Shown: positions 23,892 through 34,000 of the stretch, in pieces
Layout of the letters: each line of letters starts with the position of its first letter
Numbering within the stretch: the first letter of the stretch is position 1
NCBI GenBank assembly: GCA_964035545.1
Contig: OZ037768.1
Location: 17,293,875 to 17,357,874 of the forward strand
DNA length: 64,000 bases
Origin: Bugula neritina
Lineage: Eukaryota > Bryozoa > Gymnolaemata > Cheilostomatida > Bugulidae
Direction of reading: 5' to 3'
Notes under the pieces: model-generated
The model's input: only the letters and a program-made list of their open reading frames with translations
Databases searched by the model: none
Told to the model about the DNA's origin: nothing
Position numbers and translations under genes: made by a program

Positions 23892-26800
23892 ATGGGCGAT
23901 GAAGAAGTTCAGCAACAAATAATTGTGCATAGGAATGCACCCAGAATCGAACCACCAGGTGAGATCGTTTTGAATTGTGAGCGTGAGCAAAACTTCAGAA
24001 GATTTAAAAGCCGGTGGCAGTCGTTTTACATTCTGTCTAGACTTTCGGAGGAAAGTGATGAGTACCAGAGAGCATTGCTATTATATTCAATTGGTGATGA
24101 TGCATGCCGAGTGGTAGAGTCAAGTCACAAATATCAGAATGATAAGAGTCTAGCAGCGATAATAGACATTTTGGAGCAATACTGTGTAGGAGAACGAAAT
24201 ATAGTGCACGAACGTTATAAATTTAATACAAGGTGTCAATTACAAGGAGAGAATTTTGATGCTTTTTACTCAGAATTACGTACGCTAGCAGATAAATGTG
24301 GATTTAATTACCGACCTGCCACTGATGAGGCACCAGCACCATTTGATGAGATGCTGAGAGATCGAATTGTTCTAGGAATTAGAGATGACTCTCTTAGAAA
24401 GAAATTGATTTCTCAGGGTAACACTTTAACACTAGACCAGGCAGTACGTATTTGTAGGAGCAGTGAAGTCACTTCAACTGTGATGCAAAGTGTAACAAAA
24501 GGAGCAAGCTCAGGGTCTGTAGATGCTATAAGTAAAGCACAAAGCAGCTACCCTAAATATAAGCAAAGCAAACCAAGCTATACATGCAAGCAGGGAGGTG
24601 CTGTTCAGCTGCCAGTTAACTCTCAGATGTACAAGCCTACAAACAGCCAGGATCATTGTAAAAGGTGCGGTAAGGAACCACATTCAAAAGCGGAATGCCC
24701 AGCTAAGGATGCTCAATGCAGGAAGTGCAAGAAAGTGGGCCACTTCCAGCGGCAATGCAGAAGTAGATCCATCCAGGAAGTGACCGAAGCACGTAATGAC
24801 GATGGTATAATGTTCACAGGAGAGTTCAAAATAGAAAACCTAACTGTGGATGCTTGGAAAGCCGAAGTAGCAGTAAATGGTAACTGTACTACTTTCAAGC
24901 TCGATACAGGTGCAGATGGCACAGTAGTCAGTGACAAACTACCTTGGCTGTCTACTATTTCACTGCAAACTACAGGAGTCCGCTTATATGGACCTGGAGG
25001 AAAGCAACTCCAAGTCTTAGGAACTTTTGAGGCAGATCTTCAATATCAAAATCAGAAGTACAAGGAGACAGCCTACGTAATTCAAAATCAGTCAACCTCT
25101 CTACTCAGTAGAACTGCTTGTGAAAAGTTAGGACTGATAACATGCCAAGTAAAGCAGCAAGGGGAAATAACCAAAGACATCCACACAGGCTTCTCAAAGT
25201 TATTTAAAGGCCTTGGAGCACTCAAGGGATACTCATACAGAATATCACTAATTCCAGATTACCAGCCAACATGCATCTACACTCCAAGGAAAATTCCCAT
25301 TCCATTACGAGACAAAACTAAGAAAAAGCTAGATGAGATGGCGCAACAAGGAGTTATCTCTCCCGTAACAGAAGCTACAGAGTGGTGTAGTGGAATGGTC
25401 CCAGTCCTCAAACCATCAGGAGATGTACGCGTCTGTGTGGACCTGACTGGCCTGAATAAAGCAGTTAGAAGGGAAATCTATCCAATGCCAGCAGTCGATG
25501 AAAGTATTGGACTGTTGGGGGCAAGTAAAATCTTCTCAAAGCTGGATGCCAATAGTGGGTTCTGGCAAATACACTTGGACAAGGAGTCAAGAAAACTGAC
25601 TACCTTCCTCACACCTTTTGGCCGGTTCTGTTTCAACAGACTTCCATTTGGCATATCTAGTGCACCGGAGATCTTTTCTCGAGCTATGTGCAGACTACTA
25701 GGCGACATAGAGAATGTCATCTGCCACATGGACGATATTCTAGTTCATGGTAAAGATGCAGAAAGCCACGATAAAACCTTAAAGCTGGTTTTAAGAAGAC
25801 TGGAAGAAGCAGGACTCACATTGAATGAAGACAAGTGTGAGATTGGCCAAGCTCAAGTGAAGTTTTTAGGCCACATTATAGATGCTAAAGGAGTCAGCCC
25901 TGACCCGGATAAAGTTGCATCAATACGTGACTTTCCAGCCCCTACCTGTAAGACAGAGTTGAGACGACTAAATGGTATGCTGAATCAGCTAGCTAAGTTT
26001 ATCCCTCACCTGTCTGAAATTACAGCTCCCATGAGAGAGTTACTGAAGGAAAGTAAGGCTTGGACATGGAATCAACCTCAAGAGGAAGCTTTCCAAAAGG
26101 TAAAGCAAACACTGATGTCTGCTCAGGTCATAGCACACTATGATCCCAAGCTGAAAACAATTGTTGCCACTGATGCTAGCAACACTGGACTTGGAGCTGC
26201 TATGTTCCAAATACAAAAGGATGGGACAAGGAGGCCAGTATACTATGCATCAAGGTCTTTAACCTCAGTGGAACAAAATTACGCCGCAATAGAAAAGGAG
26301 GCATTGGCAATGGCTTGGGCATGCAACAAGCTTGATCAGTTTTTAAGAGGATTACCTTTCACTCTAGAGACGGATCACAAGCCTTTGGTTAGGCTTATGG
26401 GTGTAAAAGACTTAGACCAAGTGCCAGCCAGGATTCTCCGATTGAGACTGCGGCTCATGAGGTATGCTCCAAAGATAGAGTATATCCCAGGGTCTCGCAA
26501 CCACGTAGCAGATGCATTGTCGCGAGCACCCTCTGGTATACCATCTCGCATAGATGTGATGCTGGTTGAAGAGCTAGAAGCTAGCACTTCCATTATACCT
26601 TCGATAGATCCGATGATCGAAGAAATCAAGGAGGCACAACAATTAGATGCTGTATGCCAAGAGGTCCAGAATTTCATCATAAAAGGATGGCCTACATATA
26701 AAACAGATGCCCACACAGCAGTACACCCTTACTGGGATGTCAAAGGACATTTGACACAATCTAAAGGCCTTCTCTTATATGATCAGCGGCTAGTCATCCC

Positions 26801-27944
26801 TAGCAACCTAAGACTAAAACTGCTTGACCGCATTCACCAGGCCCATCAAGGAATAGTAAAATGCCAGGCAAGAGCCAGAAGAGCTATCTGGTGGCCGGGA
26901 ATGTCTAAACAAATAAAGGAAATGGTACAGGGGTGTCGACAGTGCAGAATTAACTCACCGACCCCGGTAGAGCCTCTGCAGCCATCCACCTTGCCATCTA
27001 AACCCTGGATAAAGTTAGGTGCAGACCTGTTCGAGTTCCAGAAAAAGAACTATCTGTTAGTGGTCGATTACCATAGCAGATACATAGAAGTTAGGAGATT
27101 AGACTCACTGTCTTCAGCATTCACTGTGGACAAAGTTAAATCCATCTTCTCAACTCATGGAATTCCCGAGGTAGTCATTTCTGACAATGGACCTCAGTTC
27201 AGCTCTAGGGAGTTCCAAGAATTTGCCAAGAGTTATGGTTTTCAACACGTGACCAGCTCTCCAAAATATCCAAAAGCCAATGGCGAAGCTGAGAGAGCGG
27301 TAGGAACAGTAAAGCGTCTGTGGAGCAAAACTACAGATCCATACCTAAGCCTATTAACCTATAGAGCTACCCCACTCGAGAACGGATTCACTCCTTCAGA
27401 ACTTTTGATGAACAGGCTACTTCGAACTACTCTACCCTCCATGCCTGAAACCCGAGTGGTTCACAAGCCACCAAACATTGCTGAGAAGGAACAACACATA
27501 AATCTAAGGACCATGAATAACTACAACCAACGGCACAAAGCCACTCTGTTGCCTGAACTTTCTCAAGGTTCACCCGTCTATGTCAGAGACACTAAGAAAC
27601 AGGGCACAGTTCTGGCAAGTGTAGCTCCACACTCATACACGGTTAAAACTGAAACAGGAGTTATACGCCGAAACAGAAGTGCGTTGGTAGATCTTCGGGA
27701 AGAGGACCCCGTGGTGCTTGAACCAAATGCTCCTCCGCCGGTTCCTATGGGTGCAGAGGTGCTTGGTCCAAAAGCTAACAAAAAAGCCAATCCATCAGGA
27801 ACGCAGGCACCCGGAACATTGGTCGCAGAGGGCTCGGGTACGTCTTTAGCCCATACAGCCAGTCCAACGGTTCCGGGTAGGTTTTGTGCTCTATCCAGAG
27901 AGCGAAGATTGCCCCGGAGATTTGATGACTATGTGATGAATTAA
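23892..27944 (+). CDS. Gag-Pol polyprotein of the Ty3-type retrotransposon (1350 aa)
   Basis: One frame carries all functions. A Gag-like region is followed by two CCHC zinc knuckles (C-x2-C-x4-H-x4-C) at about 256-290. The aspartic protease has DTGADG from D338. The reverse transcriptase spans about 480-660 with its catalytic HMDD at 612-615. RNase H starts near D761 (TDASNTG). Integrase has an HHCC zinc motif from H982 and catalytic D1045, D1098 and E1134, a DD35E spacing. A basic C-terminal segment follows, with no obvious chromodomain. No stop codon or frameshift separates gag from pol, so protein ratios must be set some other way. There is no env. The ATG at 23892 lies 24 bases after the LTR and is the first in frame. 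It appears fully competent by sequence. Confidence 0.96.
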   Translation: MGDEEVQQQIIVHRNAPRIEPPGEIVLNCEREQNFRRFKSRWQSFYILSRLSEESDEYQRALLLYSIGDDACRVVESSHKYQNDKSLAAIIDILEQYCVGERNIVHERYKFNTRCQLQGENFDAFYSELRTLADKCGFNYRPATDEAPAPFDEMLRDRIVLGIRDDSLRKKLISQGNTLTLDQAVRICRSSEVTSTVMQSVTKGASSGSVDAISKAQSSYPKYKQSKPSYTCKQGGAVQLPVNSQMYKPTNSQDHCKRCGKEPHSKAECPAKDAQCRKCKKVGHFQRQCRSRSIQEVTEARNDDGIMFTGEFKIENLTVDAWKAEVAVNGNCTTFKLDTGADGTVVSDKLPWLSTISLQTTGVRLYGPGGKQLQVLGTFEADLQYQNQKYKETAYVIQNQSTSLLSRTACEKLGLITCQVKQQGEITKDIHTGFSKLFKGLGALKGYSYRISLIPDYQPTCIYTPRKIPIPLRDKTKKKLDEMAQQGVISPVTEATEWCSGMVPVLKPSGDVRVCVDLTGLNKAVRREIYPMPAVDESIGLLGASKIFSKLDANSGFWQIHLDKESRKLTTFLTPFGRFCFNRLPFGISSAPEIFSRAMCRLLGDIENVICHMDDILVHGKDAESHDKTLKLVLRRLEEAGLTLNEDKCEIGQAQVKFLGHIIDAKGVSPDPDKVASIRDFPAPTCKTELRRLNGMLNQLAKFIPHLSEITAPMRELLKESKAWTWNQPQEEAFQKVKQTLMSAQVIAHYDPKLKTIVATDASNTGLGAAMFQIQKDGTRRPVYYASRSLTSVEQNYAAIEKEALAMAWACNKLDQFLRGLPFTLETDHKPLVRLMGVKDLDQVPARILRLRLRLMRYAPKIEYIPGSRNHVADALSRAPSGIPSRIDVMLVEELEASTSIIPSIDPMIEEIKEAQQLDAVCQEVQNFIIKGWPTYKTDAHTAVHPYWDVKGHLTQSKGLLLYDQRLVIPSNLRLKLLDRIHQAHQGIVKCQARARRAIWWPGMSKQIKEMVQGCRQCRINSPTPVEPLQPSTLPSKPWIKLGADLFEFQKKNYLLVVDYHSRYIEVRRLDSLSSAFTVDKVKSIFSTHGIPEVVISDNGPQFSSREFQEFAKSYGFQHVTSSPKYPKANGEAERAVGTVKRLWSKTTDPYLSLLTYRATPLENGFTPSELLMNRLLRTTLPSMPETRVVHKPPNIAEKEQHINLRTMNNYNQRHKATLLPELSQGSPVYVRDTKKQGTVLASVAPHSYTVKTETGVIRRNRSALVDLREEDPVVLEPNAPPPVPMGAEVLGPKANKKANPSGTQAPGTLVAEGSGTSLAHTASPTVPGRFCALSRERRLPRRFDDYVMN

Positions 27945-28107
27945 CATCCAGACGATCTAACCACGGAGACACTCGTGCCTTCTATGGAACAATCATAAAA
28001 ATACATATTGTCATGTTTTTTCTCACTATTGTTAACCTTCACTTACTATTGTCAATCTTAATTAATAGCATACGTGATTACACATAAATGTTTTTTGTAA
28101 CCCACTT

Positions 28108-28118
28108 AGAAAGGGGGA
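28108..28118 (+). other. Polypurine tract
   Basis: The run agaaaggggga abuts the 3' LTR, the expected primer for plus-strand synthesis. Confidence 0.85.
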
Positions 28119-28263
28119 TGTTGTGTTGTTTGACTCGCTATTATTCACCGCGAGACTCGTTGAGCTCTGGAATTTCCCTACTAGCTAGAATTGAAATAAA
28201 TCACGATAATTATCAGCTTAGACTCAATCCAACGTTGTTGTACTCTTACGCACCAATCACACA
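28119..28263 (+). repeat. 3' long terminal repeat
   Basis: 145 bp, the same sequence as the 5' LTR at 23723-23867, followed directly by the second copy of the catac target duplication (28264-28268). Confidence 0.95.
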
Positions 28264-29639
28264 CATACTACTAGACACAAACATTATTAATACCAACCCC
28301 TTTGTTAATGTTTCGCCAAATTGCTCCAGAAGCAACGTCTACGGTTCTTTCAATAACCACAGCACCAGTTAACATAGTTAAAACATAAGTAGAAGTGCGT
28401 CTAAACAAGGTTTTGTAGACTGTTTGCATCAAAGTCATGGTTTCAGCGTATAATAAAGTTTTTAACTTGGAAGATGAGTTAATTTTGTGTAACGTTTGGT
28501 ACGTTTTTAGCAGATTTTACCCACAGTTTTAAAGCTTTAATTGCTTTAACTTTCAATTTGAAATATTTTAGTTGCTGCTGCTACTACTAATGTCTAGTAC
28601 TAGTAACAGAAATACCGTATTAACATTAGTACTGTCCTTGACTTTACTATTGGAAAAAGGTGCTGTACCGGATTAGCCTTAGTTTTTCAATTTACAGTCT
28701 TTGCTTGAATAGTTCAGTTCAAAGGGCGCCGTTTCTAGCCGCTCAGGCGCTTCGAAATTGTGCAAACAGCGAGGCTCAAAGAGTTATCTGTTCCTGAGAA
28801 ATATAACCAATGTATAAGGTTTGTCCAGTCATTGCTTTTTAGAAACTAGAACCCAAAGCTCTGATTGAAAGGGTGCAGAGAGATCTCTCTTTCTTTGATG
28901 AACTCTAATGTTAGAACACTGATTGTAATTATAGTAAATACTGAATTTATCCAAATATTCTCTTTGCCCAAGGAAAATCAACATTACTGTAATAAGCACC
29001 TATCTATACATTATATAAATCATTAAATAAAGCTTATATAATAATAGGTTTTTGCCTAATATAGAAGCAATTTGACTCACTTTCTACACTGCAGTGCCTT
29101 ATAAAATTTTAAAGCAAGTTTTGTAAAAAATCTAAATTTAAATTCTAGAGATGAAAAATCTAATATATTTGAAATGGCCAAAAGCCAAATTTAATAGTAA
29201 CAGGTACTGCATGATCACAGATGTAACATTTCTTGCATAACCAATTATAGCACATACAAAATCCTAAAATACATTATAATTATTATAGACATTTAATTTC
29301 GTGTGCAGATAACTGGCACCTGGCCATCATGTGGGCATATAGAGTATTCATCAGATTTCATAAAATAAAGACAATTCACTACATGCAAGCCATACAATGG
29401 AACACCAAGTTGAGCCTTGTATCTGGGTTTATAAATGTGAATGTAAACGCAGTTTTTGCTACATAGTTTAATTAATTATATGCATTGTTTAATCAACTCT
29501 ATATTGTGCAGTCAAAATTCAAAATTGAGATTTCTAAAGGTTTCAATACACTGATAAACACTCAACTCATTTCATTCACGTGAATCTATTTTGCCAACTT
29601 ACAATTTTAGGTAAATATAAACATTACTTTTGGATCTTC

Positions 29640-29772
<133 letters not shown>

Positions 29773-29956
29773 ATAAATAAAATTTTTCTATAAATTTGAG
29801 GTTTATTTGTTAATTAAAAGCATTTACTATATAATATTATTTATTATTTGAATCTTGAAAACGATGGTAGACTTAAATGAATGGATAACCTACTTCTTAA
29901 ATCGAATTATGTTCAACCACATTTGCAGTTTCTTTAAACATGCTTCAATTTTTCTA

Positions 29957-30135
29957 AGGGTTAGAGGTCATAGGTTTAAGCCAGGACAAAGGCTATTGGT
30001 GATGTTAGGAAGAGCATCCAGTCATAATGGCTTTTGTGTCTCATTTAAATAAGTCCATAGCTCTCTTTAACAAAAACCTCACAGGGGTTTCTCACAGGGA
30101 TAGCGACTATAAACTTGCGTGAGTAGTTCACACAC
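29957..30135 (+). mobile_element. SINE fragment, same family, 5' part degraded
   Basis: It shares the core gatgttaggaagagcat and the tail ctcacagggat...gactataaacttg with the full copy at 6827-7050. The B-box region is degraded (ggtttaagcc) and the A-box region is not recognisable. Confidence 0.8.
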
Positions 30136-31055
30136 CAACATGGCAACCTCCCAGAATAATTAGGTTGGTAATACAAAATTGCAAAGTCTTACAACCTGGT
30201 CATACATTTGCAATGCATACATGTTTAGATAACATTGCTATATATTATTATATAACTGCATAAGTATAAGAATATAAAAGTAGATTGTTTTGGGCAAATT
30301 TAACAGCATTAAGCCTTTTATTTCAATATACGAGTACAAGTTACAAAAACAAAAAGTTACAGTTATAATATTCATCAAAATAAATATTTCCTGTGCATGT
30401 AACTATTAACTAAAATGCTTGGCTCAAGGTTTATACAGAGTCGTATGTTTTGTAGACTGTAGAGGGAACTGCCTAAACTTTCCATATAAGAATATTTACA
30501 TAAAATTATTATATAAAATGGCTATTATTTGCATTACTCTACTGTTTTATGTATGTGTGTATATACAATATTAAAATATTGTTACTACGATACCACTGAT
30601 ACATACATGCATATGCTCATGAAAGCCTTAATCTAATGCTATGTTGTAATTCTACCTTCTCATATATAAAATATTCTATAAATTAAATAATGAGATTATT
30701 AGAGATCCTATATAATATTTGTTAAAAGAATTAAAACACAATATTTCTTATAATAATGGTTTTACAATAGGCAACTAAATAGTATAATTACAGCCGATGT
30801 AATGGTTTGGAATTGCCTCCTTTTTGGCTGAATGAACATTCAGCTAGATATGCGCTACCAGAACATTATGCAAGTGTAAACAAATATTCTACAGTTCCTG
30901 AACTATGGTAGCTATTTTTCATTTCAGATTTCCAAAAAGAGCTACAGTCATGGCGGTTAAAAATTTCAATTTTGGGAGCAGCCAATCTAAAAGAGTATTT
31001 TTTCAACAAGTGTACAAAAATATTAGCAGCTCAAAACATATGAACAAAAACTACT

Positions 31056-34000
31056 TCAAACAAATATAAAGCCATCCTTTTCATTACAAGTACATTCACG
31101 AATCTCATCTATTCTTCTCCACCATCCGTGACAGCCATGCGACATAGCAGCAGTCCAAAATGTGTCTTTCTCCATCGTTCCATGCCCTATACAAGTTGCA
31201 CTAGATAACCCACCCATAGCTTTTGTTTGACATTCTACACACACTCGAGATCCTTTAGACAACTTCTGTGCCCCCAGTGCACCAGATGTGCAGCGAATTC
31301 TTGAAGATGTGATTTCAAATGTGGCGCAGTATCTACAACACACGCAATGACCTTGAACTCTATGAGTATTAGGAAAGGGAAGGATAAATAAATTATAGCA
31401 AACATGCACTTCAAAGTGAAGCAATTGGAACACAAAATCTATTAATAGCCAAAGAATATTTGTAATAAATTACATGTTGTTGCATATATATATAGTTGCT
31501 CTGCCCAGTGTTTGTTATCTATTTTTTTCCGCATACAATGTTCCTAAAAGTTGAATCTCAATTTGTAAACTAGTTGAGATATAAAAATTTCATTAAACAT
31601 TGAAATAAAACTATAGATGAGAATATATATGCAGAATATATAATGACATATGAGTGTTTGAGCTTGTAAGAATACTTCACAGTTATGGCTGAACATCTAC
31701 TACCACTCAACATATGTTTTACAGTCTAACGACTTTAGCTTCCTTTATTTAATTTCAATTTCAATACACAACATGTATTTATATATATAATTTAATTTAG
31801 CATTTCAGACAGTCTGTCTAGATGCCATGTTTGAACCGTGAATATAATAAGCATCAACAATTACCCTTTCCGTTCGACTTCTCTAGGGGCATAATACTTC
31901 TTATAGAGATTCTTCCTAATATCCATGTTAGCATTATACTTTATGTATGATCGGTATCGCTTATATATTGCTGGCATGATCCTAGCTGTATCTACAAATC
32001 ATATACAAATGTTAATTCTATTTATAAGAATGAACTATAAATGACCTGGCTAAAGTTTTCGGAGTTGCCTTCTCTCATACTAATTACTATGATACTAGAG
32101 TTGTAGAACTTGTATAGAGATAGCTTTGTGTTGAAACTATAAAGGGTGTATTTATAAACTCTGTAAAGCATGCCTCTACCATATGTTTTAGCAGACAGAA
32201 TTGTCATATAATCAAGCATTGTTAACATTATGAATAACATTTTCGCTCTTTAATAACAAGTATAACATGTTTAGGTTATTTAGAAGGTCAAAATTTCCAT
32301 ACATCAAGTTTAAATTATAATAATATATCTACAGCTGAGCTCCTAGTATGCCCTACTCATTCACTGCAGCATTAGATGAAATGTGTTGCAGATTATCTGG
32401 CTGGCTATTGTGTTTAAAATCTCCAGGTACACAATTGTTATACACTGGTTCATTCATAGATGATTCATATGCATAATGAATACCTAGACCCACACGACTG
32501 TGAAATATTGCATGCACCACTAATTTTTAATTAAATAGTGCGACTGGGAACCATTTGAAATACATTTAACATATTAAATAGTAGCCAGCAAACAAAGACA
32601 TGTGTCTGTCTCTTTGCCTACCATTATCAAGCTAACACATTTTCTACAAATAACAAATTTTATAGTTTGATCTACTACCACAGATCTGTGTTTGCACAAG
32701 TGATAACAGCATTTTATCTCAACTTATAAAGGCATTAACAATGTTTTGTGTCATTTCCGAATCTCTTAACACAGTGCAGTGTGCTTTAAGATATCATCAT
32801 ACAGTTATTGCCAGATCCCATTTCACATCCAATATTTGACCATATCAGAAGTTTCAGGTACGTGTAAACAGCACTTTTTAATCATCAGTATATAGTGCAA
32901 CGTAAGTGGTTTAGTATAAGAAACATACATCCACTAAATAAGGAATAGATATAATATAATAACTAAAATAACCAAATGATTAGCTAAGTTATTTTTTATA
33001 CACCTAGCATATCATAGTATATTTGCAAGTTACTTACTTATAGAAGAAATACACACATACTAGCACTAAAGTAGGCAGCTACTAGTGTTACAGTGAGCTC
33101 TTATGGCTAAGCAAGCTATGAACCTGGCAATAAAAGTTCTTGTGCAGCACAATCAAGATATAGTTTTCAACTAGATCATTTTAACTCTGAACAACAAGGC
33201 ATATAACATACCTAATACATCACTCATAGCTGTTGCTACTATACTTCTATAAAACACTCAAATATCAAGAGTTAAAATTTCCCTACGAATAACAAAGACT
33301 AAATTTGAATTTTTTAAATTAAAGCACAATAGGAGGAAGTTTCCTAGCTATTAGCTTTTACCTTTTTAACAGCTAAAAGCAAAACTTTACATTTAGTTAC
33401 CTGAATCAGTCCTGCCTCTGGATCCCAAGTGCCGCTGAGATTTACATTTCTGGCCTCTACAAACAGTTGTTTCCTTGAGGGTTGGGCAGCTTATGCCCCC
33501 ATTCTTTGATTCTTCAAGTACTTTTCTAGTTCGGCTCTTCATACCAATTCCGCAACGTCTGGAACATTCCGTGTATTCTGTCCATTCACCAACCACGCAA
33601 TCAACAGCTGAAATCATAAATTATATATAACCAATTAGGAGTTATATTATTAATTAGTGACAAAAATTATGCAATTGCTATGGCACAATTTGTTAATCTA
33701 TTTTTAGCATCTTTTTTACATGCAAAACATTTAAAACAGAGTTTTGCAATTTATAAACTTCACATTTAGATAATTTTCAACTGCTCTAATTATAGTTGTT
33801 ATAATTCTAAGTTACCATTTACTGTACACAACTCAGCACAGTGATTTATTAATGTAATCAGGTAGCTGTTAGAAAATATAATTTTTCTGTAAAGAGCACC
33901 ATTTTAATAAGATATATTTTTTTCAGCAGTGATTGACTATAAACGTGAAGTATTCTATTCTTCCCTTACATATAATAATAATGTACATCTCAGTGAAATT

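Larger units (their letters stand above)
23723..28263 (+). mobile_element. Intact Ty3/gypsy-type LTR retrotransposon
   Basis: A complete 4.54-kb element: 145-bp LTRs with TG...CA ends, a 5-bp target duplication catac, a primer-binding-type sequence right after the 5' LTR, one uninterrupted gag-pol frame, a purine tract right before the 3' LTR, and LTRs identical by eye. The domain order protease, RT, RNase H, integrase places it in Ty3/gypsy (Metaviridae) and not in copia. The very short LTRs and two zinc knuckles recall Mag-like lineages, but that is a guess. Identical LTRs and an open frame mean a very recent insertion. Confidence 0.96.

Noticed and set aside
24598-27972. Minor frames within the retrotransposon
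   Set aside because: All are inside the gag-pol frame and show no motifs.
31235-31435. Alternative frame at the last SBSPON exon
   Set aside because: Only the other frame gives the Cys-rich domain ending FIFV and joins exon 3 in phase.
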